From Myceligenerans crystallogenes (GTDB taxonomy: Bacteria; Actinomycetota; Actinomycetes; Actinomycetales; Cellulomonadaceae), in the NCBI RefSeq assembly GCF_039529775.1, contig NZ_BAAANL010000001.1, forward strand, positions 992,001-1,056,000: a stretch of 64,000 nucleotides of DNA, written 5' to 3'. The position numbers and the translations under genes were made by a program. The notes beneath the pieces were generated by a model that was given only the letters and a program-made list of their open reading frames with translations, had not been told where the DNA came from and did not search any database. Below, one piece after another: positions 7,282 to 15,067 of this stretch; within the stretch, counting starts at the first letter, position 1, and each line of letters opens with the position of its first letter.

Positions 7282-8487
7282 TCAGTGGAAGGCGAGCGGC
7301 AGCTGCTCGATGATCTCGTCGCCGTCGGTCAGGTAAGCCGTCCGGTAGAGCTGGAACGTGGTGCACGGATGCGAGATGCCGAGGCCGGCGACGTCGCCCG
7401 GCCGGACGGCGGCCGTGACCGCCGGGTCCGCCTGGACGTAGGCGTGCTGGTCGTTGAGGGCGGTCACGCGTCCCCAGCCCTCGGGCAGGTCGCGCGGCGC
7501 GCCGAGGCGTCCGGCGTCGTCCACCGCGCGGACGGTCAGCGGCACCGGCAGGTCGATGTCCGACGACGCGTCACGGCGTCCGGCCCCGCAGATGATCCAC
7601 CCGGGCTCGGGGACGGACAGCACCTGCGCCCAGACCGTCAGCGCGGGGCGCAGCGGCGCCACGCCGAGCCGGGTCCACGGGTCGGCGCGCCGGTAGTGGC
7701 CGTGATCGTGGGCGACGTAGGCGCCGGAGCGCAGGATCACCCGGGCCGGCACGGGAGCGCCCGCCGGGTCGGCGAGCGGCCTGGTCAGCTCGCGCAGGAC
7801 GACGTCGGCGTGCGCGGAACCGCCGGCGCTGAGCACGACGTCGCCGTCGGCCATCCCGGCGATGCGCGCCGCGGCCGCCCGCAGGTCGGCGCACCAGCCG
7901 GCGACGGCCTCGAGCTCGGCCGCGCTGGTGCCGGACGCGACCGGGCCCTCGTAGCCCGCCACGCCCACCAGCCGCAGGCCGGCCTGCGTGACCCGCCGCG
8001 CGAGGGCTGTGACCTGCGCGATCGAGCGCACCCCGGTGCGGCCGCCGAGCACTCCGACCTCGACGAGGACACCGAGGCGCTCGGGGTAGACGGCGGTGGC
8101 GAACGTCCTCTCCAGCAGGGCGACGCCCTCCGCGGAATCGGCGTAGACCCAGACCTCCTCGACGTCGCCGGAGTCCAGCGCGTCGCGGAGCCAGGCGGCG
8201 TCGCGCGGGTCGGTGAGCTCGTTCGCGAGCAGCACCCGGGCGCGGATGCCGACCTTGCCCCACCACACGACCTCGCGCAGCTGGCCGGGAGTCGCGACGG
8301 TGGCGCCCCACGTCCCGGCGGCCGCCTGACGGCGGTAGATCCCGGGCGACATGTGCGTCTTGACGTGCGGCGCGAACCCGATGCCGGCGCCGGTGTACAG
8401 CTGCGCGACCGTCGCGATGTTGTGCTCGATCGCGGCCCGGTCGACGGTGAGCAGGGGCCAGGACAGCGAAGGGTCGTCGATGCGCAC
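7282..8487 (-). CDS. D-threonine aldolase / D-serine dehydratase-like PLP enzyme (DSD1 type)
   Basis: 401 residues with an alanine-racemase-like N-terminal barrel. HVKTH near residue 41 carries the PLP lysine, and the C-terminal LNDQHAYV and ISHPCTTF supply the His and the H-x-C metal site typical of DSD1/D-threonine aldolases. It would convert a beta-hydroxy D-amino acid, substrate unknown. The neighbouring D-aminoacylase domain and RidA make a route N-acyl-D-amino acid to D-amino acid to keto acid plausible. The GTG start has CAGGAT (minus strand, 8494-8499) six bases upstream and no ribosome site, the leaderless arrangement common in this window. Divergent from the ROK regulator, so probably under its control. 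Confidence 0.82.
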   Translation of the reverse strand: MRIDDPSLSWPLLTVDRAAIEHNIATVAQLYTGAGIGFAPHVKTHMSPGIYRRQAAAGTWGATVATPGQLREVVWWGKVGIRARVLLANELTDPRDAAWLRDALDSGDVEEVWVYADSAEGVALLERTFATAVYPERLGVLVEVGVLGGRTGVRSIAQVTALARRVTQAGLRLVGVAGYEGPVASGTSAAELEAVAGWCADLRAAAARIAGMADGDVVLSAGGSAHADVVLRELTRPLADPAGAPVPARVILRSGAYVAHDHGHYRRADPWTRLGVAPLRPALTVWAQVLSVPEPGWIICGAGRRDASSDIDLPVPLTVRAVDDAGRLGAPRDLPEGWGRVTALNDQHAYVQADPAVTAAVRPGDVAGLGISHPCTTFQLYRTAYLTDGDEIIEQLPLAFH

Positions 8488-8573
8488 GGGGCCATCCTGC
8501 CGGATGGGCGCCGCCGGGCCTACGGACGGTAACGGTCGGGTAACGGCGGAAAGTGGTGGTGGACACGATCCGC

Positions 8574-8592
8574 GTTAATGAGGTGTACTAAC
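8574..8592. promoter_or_regulatory. Putative ROK-regulator operator in divergent promoter
   Basis: Imperfect dyad GTTA...TAAC (GTTAATGAG to GTACTAAC) in the 109-base region between the DSD1-type gene and the ROK regulator. It overlaps the GAGGTG ribosome site of the ROK gene, consistent with autoregulation. Two GGTAACGG/GGGTAACGG copies lie just upstream (8526-8546). Confidence 0.4.
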
Positions 8593-8596
8593 AAAC

Positions 8597-9742
8597 ATGC
8601 CGACGACGACACGCAGCAGTGGCCGGGTCGGGGCACGCCTGAGGGCGACCTCGAAGGTGCTCCCCGAGCACGCACGCGCCCACAACCGCTCGCTCGTGCT
8701 GCAGCACCTGTTCCACGAGGGGCCGACGTCGCGCGCCGACCTGGCCCGGGCCACCGCCCTGACCCGCGTCACCATCTCCGACCTCGTCTCCGTGCTCATC
8801 GCCGAGGGCCTGGTCGAGGAGCTCGGCACGCGCCCCGGCCAGCGGGTCGGCAAGCCCGCGATCCTCGTCGGCCTGCGCGGCGACTCGTTCCAGATCGTCT
8901 CGCTCGACCTGACCGACGAGGCCCAGATCCGCGGCGCGGTCGTCAGCCTCACCGGCGAGATCGTCGGACGGCGCACGCTCGAGGTCGACGGCCGCACCGG
9001 CGAGGACCTCACCGACCTGGTGGCCCGCTTCGCCCGCCTGCTCGTCGCGGACGCCACGCACCCCGTGCTCGGCATCGGCGTCGGCTCGCCCGGCGTCATC
9101 GACGAGCACGGCCGCGTCATCGAGGCCCCGAACCGCGGCTGGTACGACGTCCACCTCGCCGACGTGCTCACCGACCGGATCGGCCTGCCCGTCCAGGTCG
9201 CCAACGACGCCAACACCGCCGCGCTCGGCGAGTTCACCTACGGCGGCGCCGCCGCGGGCACCCTCGTGATGCTGGTCGGCCTCGGCGTCGGCGGCGGCAT
9301 CCTCGTCGACGGCATCCGGGTGCACGGCATCCACCACGCCGCCGGCGAGCTCGGCCACACCACCGCCGTCGACGACGGCCTGCCGTGCGCCTGCGGGCGC
9401 CGCGGCTGTCTCGAGACGGTCCTCGCCACTCCCGCGCTGCGCCGCGCGGTCGAGGGGAAGGACAAGAAATCTGCCGACGCCGGCCTCGCCGAGGCCGGAA
9501 GGGTGCTCGGGGTGACCCTCGCGCCCGTCGTCAGCGCGCTGAACCTCGCCGAGGTGCTGCTGAGCGGTCCGCCGGACCTGCTCGACGGCCCCCTGCGGGA
9601 GGCGGCGCAGGAGACCCTCCGCGAGCGGACGATGCCGGCGGTCAGCGCCGGGCTCCAGCTCCGGATGGCCTCGCTCGGCCAGGACGTGGTGCTCCTCGGG
9701 GCGGCCGTCCTGGTCCTGTCCGCCCAGCTGGGGGTGTCGTAG
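8597..9742 (+). CDS. ROK-family transcriptional regulator (NagC/Mlc type)
   Basis: 381 residues. The N-terminal 80 or so form a winged helix (SRADLARATALTRVTISDLV) followed by a ROK sugar-binding domain with GVGSPGVID, an ANDANTAALGE segment, GLGVGGGI and the zinc motif PCACGRRGCLE. Such repressors sense a sugar or sugar phosphate, often GlcNAc or glucose related. It starts the operon with the ABC importer, ROK kinase and nagB, so its effector is likely an amino sugar. ATG 8597 lies 11 bases after GAGG. A run of lysines (about 290-296) sits on the surface after the zinc motif. Confidence 0.88.
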   Translation: MPTTTRSSGRVGARLRATSKVLPEHARAHNRSLVLQHLFHEGPTSRADLARATALTRVTISDLVSVLIAEGLVEELGTRPGQRVGKPAILVGLRGDSFQIVSLDLTDEAQIRGAVVSLTGEIVGRRTLEVDGRTGEDLTDLVARFARLLVADATHPVLGIGVGSPGVIDEHGRVIEAPNRGWYDVHLADVLTDRIGLPVQVANDANTAALGEFTYGGAAAGTLVMLVGLGVGGGILVDGIRVHGIHHAAGELGHTTAVDDGLPCACGRRGCLETVLATPALRRAVEGKDKKSADAGLAEAGRVLGVTLAPVVSALNLAEVLLSGPPDLLDGPLREAAQETLRERTMPAVSAGLQLRMASLGQDVVLLGAAVLVLSAQLGVS

Positions 9743-9803
9743 GCACACGGCCGTGCCGACGACGGCGAGGCAGGAAGCTCTCCACCGAGAACTCGACTCA
9801 CGA

Positions 9804-9838
9804 CCCAGAACCCACACCCCAGAACCCACACCCCACAC
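9804..9838 (+). repeat. Direct repeat of 14 bp, 2.5 copies, upstream of the binding-protein gene
   Basis: CCCAGAACCCACAC occurs twice head to tail followed by CCCACAC, in the 5' region of the solute-binding-protein mRNA. It is C/A-rich and unstructured, possibly an unfolded leader that favours translation. Confidence 0.6.
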
Positions 9839-9859
9839 ATGTGGCGAGAGGAAGACCTC

Positions 9860-11140
9860 GTGAAGAAGAACCGGCTCGTCGCCGTTTCGGCGACGCTACT
9901 GATGACTGCGACTCTGGGTGCCTGCGGGACCGGCACCAACAGCGGCGACAGCGCGGACACCGAGGTGCGCGTCTGGCTCGTCGGCACCGACACCCCCGAC
10001 GAGGCCCGCGACTACCTGAAGAAGACGTTCGAGGAGCAGAACGAGGGCGCCACCCTGGTCATCGAGGAGCAGACCTGGGACGGCCTCGTCGACAAGTACA
10101 CGACGGCGCTCGCGGGCTCAGACGTCCCGGACGTCGTGGAGGTCGGCAACACCCAGGCGTCGGCGTTCACGTCGTCGGGCTACTTCAGCGAGATCACGGC
10201 CGAGGAGTTCGAGGAGCTCGGCGGCAGCGACCTGCTGCCCGGCTTCGTCGAGGCGGGTGACTGGGAGGGCAAGCACTTCGCCCTGCCGTACTACGCCGGC
10301 TCGCGCGCGGTGTTCTACAGCCCGGAGCTGGTCGAGGACGAGCCGCCGGCCACCCTCGACGAGTACGTCGACCAGGCGAAGGACCTCTACAAGGAGGGCA
10401 AGTTCTCCGGCCACTGGTGGCCCGGCCAGGACTGGTACAACGCCCTCCCGTTCGTCTGGGAGAACGGCGGCTTCATCGCCGAGCAGGCCGCGGACGGCAC
10501 GTGGGAGGCGGGCTTCTCCAGCGAGGGCGGCATCGCCGGGCTCTCCCAGGTCCAGGACCTCATGCTGAACGCGTCCAACGCCCCGGCCGACGCGCAGGAG
10601 ACCGACCTGCAGATCCCGTTCTGCGAGGGCAAGATCGGCTACCTCTCGGCCCCGACCTGGATCCAGTGGTCCATCAACGCGCCCGAGGAGCCGGAGACCG
10701 AGGACGGCGTCCCCGGCTGCGCGTCCACCTACGGCGGCGACCTCGAGGCGTTCCCGCTGCCCGGCAAGGACGGCGGCCCGGCGCAGGTGTTCGCGGGCGG
10801 CTCGAACATCGCCCTCGCGCAGAAGTCGGCGAACCGTGAGCTCGCGTACGAGGCGCTCAAGATCATCCTGAGCGACGAGTACCAGACGATCATCGGCAAG
10901 ACCGGCCTCATCCCGGCCAAGGTCTCCCTGGCCGGAGAGGTGCCGCAGGACACCTCCATCGGCAAGGCGGGCGTCGAGGCCGCCGCCACCGCCAGGCTCA
11001 CCCCGGCCACCCCCAAGTGGGCCGACGTCGAGGCGCAGACCGTGCTGCAGACCCACATGACGCGCCTCGCCAACGGCGACGACGTCGAGCAGGTCGCCGC
11101 CGACCTGGACGCCGAGATCGAGTCCATCCTCAACGGCTGA
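9860..11140 (+). CDS. ABC sugar transporter, substrate-binding lipoprotein
   Basis: 426 residues. Residues 1-25 are a lipoprotein signal ending in the lipobox LGAC, so the mature protein is anchored outside the membrane. The rest is a family 1 (MalE-like) extracellular binding protein: VRVWLVGTD, GLVDKYTTALAGSDVPDVVEVGNTQ, LPYYAGSRAVFY, and a C-terminal EALKIILSDEYQTII. I start at GTG 9860 because GAGAGGAAG lies 5 bases before it; an ATG at 9839 has no such site. The operon partners (ROK kinase, NagB) suggest an amino sugar or chito-oligosaccharide ligand. No ATPase gene is here; like many actinobacterial sugar importers it probably uses a shared MsiK-type ATPase encoded elsewhere. Confidence 0.92.
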   Translation: MKKNRLVAVSATLLMTATLGACGTGTNSGDSADTEVRVWLVGTDTPDEARDYLKKTFEEQNEGATLVIEEQTWDGLVDKYTTALAGSDVPDVVEVGNTQASAFTSSGYFSEITAEEFEELGGSDLLPGFVEAGDWEGKHFALPYYAGSRAVFYSPELVEDEPPATLDEYVDQAKDLYKEGKFSGHWWPGQDWYNALPFVWENGGFIAEQAADGTWEAGFSSEGGIAGLSQVQDLMLNASNAPADAQETDLQIPFCEGKIGYLSAPTWIQWSINAPEEPETEDGVPGCASTYGGDLEAFPLPGKDGGPAQVFAGGSNIALAQKSANRELAYEALKIILSDEYQTIIGKTGLIPAKVSLAGEVPQDTSIGKAGVEAAATARLTPATPKWADVEAQTVLQTHMTRLANGDDVEQVAADLDAEIESILNG

Positions 11141-11155
11141 CCCCGGCAGGTACCC

Positions 11156-11198
11156 ACGGTCCCCCGCCCGGCCGCACCCGGAACGGGCGGGGGACCGT
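11156..11198 (+). terminator. Stem-loop between binding protein and permease genes
   Basis: 15-bp perfect stem ACGGTCCCCCGCCCG (11156-11170) with 11184-11198 and a 13-base loop, with no T-run. Placed after the binding-protein gene inside the operon, it likely stabilises the upstream mRNA or partly attenuates the permease genes, giving excess binding protein. Confidence 0.6.
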
Positions 11199-11237
11199 AC
11201 CCATGACCCCAAGCCACGAAGCGAAAAGGCGTCCCTC

Positions 11238-12191
11238 ATGACCCTCGCCACCGAACGCGCGGCCCCCGCGCCGCCGGCCGCGCCCCCGCCGGTGCGGCTC
11301 CGGCGCAAGACGCCGGTCGTCCCCTGGCTGCTGCTGGCCGGCCCCGTTCTGATCCTCGGCGTCCTGACCGGCTACCCGGTGCTGCGGATGCTGGTCATGT
11401 CCTTCCAGGAGTACGAGCGCGCCCAGGTGATGGGCCTGCCGCCGGAATGGGTGGGCCTCGACAACTACACGAAGGTGCTCGGCGACGCCGAGTTCTGGGA
11501 GGTGCTCGGCCGCAGCATCGTGTTCATGGTCGTCGCGGTGGTGCTGACGATGGTGTTCGGCACGCTGATCGCGCTGCTCATGATGCGGCTGCGCAAGGGC
11601 CTGCGCCTGCTCGTCGCCGTCGGCCTCCTGCTGGCCTGGTCGATGCCGCCGCTGAGCTCCACGACCATCTGGGGCTGGATCTTCGACACCGAGTACGGGC
11701 TGGTGAACAACCTGCTCACCCGGATCACGGGGGAGCGGTGGTTCGGCCACTCGTGGCTGCTCGACCCGATCGGCTTCTTCACGATCCTCACGTTCGTCAT
11801 CGTGTGGGGCGCGATCCCGTTCGTGGCGTTCACGATGTACGCCGGGCTCAGCCAGATCCCCGGCGAGGTGCTGGAGGCCGCGCAGCTCGACGGCGCAGGC
11901 TCCTTCCAGCGCTTCCGGCTCGTCATGCTGCCGTACGTGCGCACCATCGTCACCGTGCTCGTGGTGCTCTCGATGATCTGGGACCTGAAGGTGTTCCCCC
12001 AGGTCTACGCGCTGCAGGACATCGGCGGCGACCGCGAGAAGACCAACACCATCGGCGTGTACATCTACCAGATGGGCATGGGCCAGGGGCACTTCGGGGT
12101 CGCCAGCGCCATCGCGTTCATCTTCACCGCGATCATGCTGCTGCTGTCGGTCTACTACGTGCGCCGCACGATCAAGGAGGAGGAACTGTGA
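11238..12191 (+). CDS. ABC sugar transporter permease (MalF type)
   Basis: 317 residues with six predicted membrane segments; the first follows a charged N-terminus (VVPWLLLAGPVLILGVL). The cytoplasmic EAA loop is present (EVLEAAQLDGAGSFQRFRLVMLP, about 210-235), which docks the ATPase. It forms a heterodimer with the next gene product. Separated from the binding protein by the stem-loop and overlapping the second permease by 4 bases (GTGA). Substrate inferred from the operon to be an amino sugar or its oligomer. Confidence 0.92.
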   Translation: MTLATERAAPAPPAAPPPVRLRRKTPVVPWLLLAGPVLILGVLTGYPVLRMLVMSFQEYERAQVMGLPPEWVGLDNYTKVLGDAEFWEVLGRSIVFMVVAVVLTMVFGTLIALLMMRLRKGLRLLVAVGLLLAWSMPPLSSTTIWGWIFDTEYGLVNNLLTRITGERWFGHSWLLDPIGFFTILTFVIVWGAIPFVAFTMYAGLSQIPGEVLEAAQLDGAGSFQRFRLVMLPYVRTIVTVLVVLSMIWDLKVFPQVYALQDIGGDREKTNTIGVYIYQMGMGQGHFGVASAIAFIFTAIMLLLSVYYVRRTIKEEEL

Positions 12192-13048
12192 CCCGCAGAT
12201 CACCCGCCCGGCGGGTCGCGGACGCCGGCTGGGGAGCCGTCGCCGTCGTCGTCTTCTGCCTGTTCGCCTTCCCCGTCTACTGGATGCTGAACACGTCGTT
12301 CCTGCCCAACGACAAGATCCGCGGCGAGGACATCGCGTTCTTCCCGACGCCCGACGTCTTCACGCTCGACAACTACCGCTCGGCGATGTTCAGCCAGGAG
12401 CGCGCCCCGTTCGAGCCCGCGGTGCTGAACTCGATCACGGTCACGGCCCTGACCCTCGTGGTCTGCCTCGTGCTGGGCTTCGTCGCGTCGATCGCGCTGA
12501 CCCGGTTCTCGTTCAAGGGGCGGCGCACGTTCCTCGTGCTGATCCTGGTGGTCCAGATGATCCCGGGCGAGGCGATGATCATCTCGCTGTTCCGCATCAT
12601 CGACGGCTGGGCGCTGATCAACTCGGTGATCGGGCTGTCGCTCATCTACATCGCGGGCGTGCTGCCCTTCACCATCTGGACGCTGCGCGGCTTCGTCGCG
12701 GGCGTGCCCAGGGAGCTGGAGGAGGCGGCCCAGATCGACGGCTGCTCCCCGGCGGGCGCGTTCTGGCGCGTCACCTTCCCGCTGCTGGCCCCGGGCCTGG
12801 TCGCGACGGGGATCTTCGCGTTCATCAACGCGTGGAACGAGTTCGTGATGGCATTGGTGATCATGCAGCGCCCCGAGGTGATGACCCTGACCCTGTGGCT
12901 GCGGACCTTCCTGTCGGTCACGCAGGCCACGAACTGGGGCGCGGTCATGGCGGGCGCGACGCTCGTCGCCGTCCCGGCGATCATCTTCTTCCTTCTCGTC
13001 CAGGGCCGGATGTCCGGCGGCCTGGTCGCCGGCGCGGTGAAAGGCTGA
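12188..13048 (+). CDS. ABC sugar transporter permease (MalG type)
   Basis: 286 residues with six membrane segments and an EAA motif (ELEEAAQIDGCSPAGAFWRVTFPLLAPG, about 178-204). GTG 12188 overlaps the stop of the first permease, and its own stop overlaps the ATG of the ROK kinase by one base (TGATG), so the three are translationally coupled. Completes the membrane part of the sugar importer. Confidence 0.92.
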   Translation: MTRRSPARRVADAGWGAVAVVVFCLFAFPVYWMLNTSFLPNDKIRGEDIAFFPTPDVFTLDNYRSAMFSQERAPFEPAVLNSITVTALTLVVCLVLGFVASIALTRFSFKGRRTFLVLILVVQMIPGEAMIISLFRIIDGWALINSVIGLSLIYIAGVLPFTIWTLRGFVAGVPRELEEAAQIDGCSPAGAFWRVTFPLLAPGLVATGIFAFINAWNEFVMALVIMQRPEVMTLTLWLRTFLSVTQATNWGAVMAGATLVAVPAIIFFLLVQGRMSGGLVAGAVKG

Positions 13049-14139
13049 TGAGCACCATCGAACAAGCAGCGGAGCGCCGCGAGGATCCCGGGTATACCGT
13101 CGGCCTGGACATCGGCGGCACCAAGATCCTCGGGGCGCTGCTCGACACGTCCGGCGCCGTCGTCGCGACCACGCGCCTGGCGACGGAACTCGGCCCCGAC
13201 GGCGTCGTCCGCTCCGCCGCGCGTGCCGTCCGCGAGCTCGCGGACCCGGCCACGGTGGGCGGCGTCGGTCTGGGCATCCCCGGGATCATCGACGTCGCCG
13301 CCGGGACGGTCCGGCACGCGGTCAACCTCGGCATCGCCGACGAGCTGCCGCTCGCCGACCGGCTGTCCGCCGCGCTGGACGGCGTCCCCGTCGTCGTCGA
13401 GAACGACCTCAACGTCGCCGCCGTCGGTGCCGCCCACGTCCTGGAACGCGAGGCGATGTCCGACGACGCCGCGCGGGAACACGAGGATCTCGCGTTTCTC
13501 GCGCTCGGGACCGGGGTCGCCTCGGGGCTCGTGATGGACGGGCGGCTGCGGCGCGGGGTGACCGGCGCTGCCGGGGAGATCGGGCACGTGCCCATCGATC
13601 CGGCCGGGCCGGAGTGCCCGTGCGGCCAGCGCGGCTGCATCGAGACGTTCGTGTCGGGCACGGCGCTGGCGCAGGCCTGGCCCGCGCGGCACGGGAAGCC
13701 CGCGCCCGTGGAGCTGTTCGAGGCCGCGGCCTCCGGCGACGCCGAGGCGCTGCGGGTGCGGGCGCGGTTCGCCGACGCCGTCGCGGCCGCGGTGCGGCTG
13801 CTCGTGCTGACGGTCGACGTGCACTACGTGGTGCTGGGCGGGGGGGTGGCGCAGCTCGGCGAGCCGCTCCTTGATGTCGTCCGCGAGGCGCTCCGGGAAC
13901 AGGCGAAGGTGTCCGGGTTCCTCGCGTCGCTCGAGCTGCCGGGGCGGGTGCGGCTGGCGCCGTCGGACATCCCGGTGGCGGCCGTCGGGGCCGCGGTGCT
14001 GGGCCGCCGCGACGAGGAGGCGGAGGCCGGGGGCGCGGCGTCGTCGTCGGACACGGCGTCGTCGTCGGGCAGGACGGCGTCGTCGGAGACGGACATGCGG
14101 GCCGATGACCGAGGGGGAGCGCTGACATGGAGGTCGTGA
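13048..14139 (+). CDS. ROK-family sugar kinase (glucokinase / N-acetylglucosamine kinase-like)
   Basis: 363 residues, without a winged helix, so a kinase rather than a regulator. It has the phosphate loop LDIGGTKILGALLD (about 20), GIPGIIDVAAG, the catalytic-site ENDLNVAA, EIGHVPIDP and the zinc motif CPCGQRGCIE. It would phosphorylate the imported sugar; next to nagB the substrate is plausibly GlcNAc, but no nagA deacetylase is beside it, though the fused amidohydrolase belongs to the same superfamily. The C-terminal 40 residues are a Ser/Asp-rich low-complexity tail (ASSSDTASSSG) that overlaps the start of nagB by 13 bases. Confidence 0.87.
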   Translation: MSTIEQAAERREDPGYTVGLDIGGTKILGALLDTSGAVVATTRLATELGPDGVVRSAARAVRELADPATVGGVGLGIPGIIDVAAGTVRHAVNLGIADELPLADRLSAALDGVPVVVENDLNVAAVGAAHVLEREAMSDDAAREHEDLAFLALGTGVASGLVMDGRLRRGVTGAAGEIGHVPIDPAGPECPCGQRGCIETFVSGTALAQAWPARHGKPAPVELFEAAASGDAEALRVRARFADAVAAAVRLLVLTVDVHYVVLGGGVAQLGEPLLDVVREALREQAKVSGFLASLELPGRVRLAPSDIPVAAVGAAVLGRRDEEAEAGGAASSSDTASSSGRTASSETDMRADDRGGALTWRS

Positions 14140-14906
14140 TCGCGCCGGGCGACGAGCTCGCCCGGCTCGCCGCCGAGGCGATCGAGACGCTGCTGACCGG
14201 ACGGCCGCAGGCCGTGCTGGGGCTGGCCACCGGGTCGAGCCCGCTCAAGGTGTACGACGAGCTGGCCCGGCGGCACAAGGACGGGCTCTCGTTCGCGCGG
14301 GCCAGGGCGTTCATGCTGGACGAGTACGTCGGGCTGCCGGACGACCACCCCGAGCGGTACCGCAACGTCATCGAGAAGGAGATCGCCTCGCGCGTCGACT
14401 TCGCGCCGGGCGCGGTCCGGGGCCCGGACGGCAACGCGGCGGACCTCGCGCGGGCCTGCGCGGACTACGAGGAGGCGATCGCCGCGGCCGGCGGCGTGGA
14501 CCTGCAGCTGCTCGGGATCGGCACGGACGGGCACATCGCGTTCAACGAGCCCGGCTCGTCGCTCGCGTCGCGCACGCGCATCAAGACGCTCACCCGGCAG
14601 ACCCGGCAGGACAACGCGCGCTTCTTCGGCGGCTCCGTCGACGACGTCCCGCGCCACTGCCTCACCCAGGGCCTGGCCACGATCATGTCGGCGCGGCACC
14701 TGGTGCTGCTCGCGACGGGCCGGGCCAAGGCGGAGGCGGTCCACCAGCTCGTGGAGGGCCCCGTCTCGGCGATGTGGCCGGCCACGATCATGCAGCTCCA
14801 CCCGCACGCCACGATCCTGGTGGACGCCGCCGCGGCAAGCCGCCTGCAACTAGCGGACTACTACCGCGAGACCTACGCGGCGAAGCCGGAGTGGCAAACC
14901 CTCTGA
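14127..14906 (+). CDS. nagB: Glucosamine-6-phosphate deaminase
   Basis: 259 residues, normal length. Motifs: LGLATGSSPLKVYDEL (phosphate loop), FMLDEYVGLP with the catalytic Asp, and GIGTDGHIAFNEPGSS. It converts GlcN-6-P to fructose-6-P and ammonia, the last step of amino-sugar use. ATG 14127 follows GAGGGGGAG and overlaps the ROK kinase. It ends the importer operon. Confidence 0.95.
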   Translation: MEVVIAPGDELARLAAEAIETLLTGRPQAVLGLATGSSPLKVYDELARRHKDGLSFARARAFMLDEYVGLPDDHPERYRNVIEKEIASRVDFAPGAVRGPDGNAADLARACADYEEAIAAAGGVDLQLLGIGTDGHIAFNEPGSSLASRTRIKTLTRQTRQDNARFFGGSVDDVPRHCLTQGLATIMSARHLVLLATGRAKAEAVHQLVEGPVSAMWPATIMQLHPHATILVDAAAASRLQLADYYRETYAAKPEWQTL

Positions 14907-14952
14907 CCCGTCTGATCCCATCCCCGGCCCCCTCCGCGGGCTGAGGTGAGGT

Positions 14953-15007
14953 CAGTAGCAGATCGAATCCATGCGAAGTCGGGATTCCCGGCCCCAACGT
15001 GCTACTG
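14953..15007. repeat. Nested inverted repeat between convergent nagB and pncB
   Basis: Outer perfect arms CAGTAGCA (14953-14960) and TGCTACTG (15000-15007) enclose inner arms GAATCC (14965-14970) and GGATTC (14982-14987). The arms are less GC-rich than the surroundings. A separate 14-bp palindrome CCCCCGGCCGGGGG follows at 15024-15037. It may act as a two-way terminator or be a small mobile palindrome; function unknown. Confidence 0.45.
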
Positions 15008-15067
15008 AGGCCCACCCAGTACCCCCCCGGCCGGGGGAGGGGGTTGAGGTGGTGGTGGGGGTTCCGG

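Noticed and set aside
2794..14906. DasR-type operators in the amino-sugar region
   Set aside because: I found no TGGTCTAGACCA-like site upstream of these genes; ROK control is more likely.
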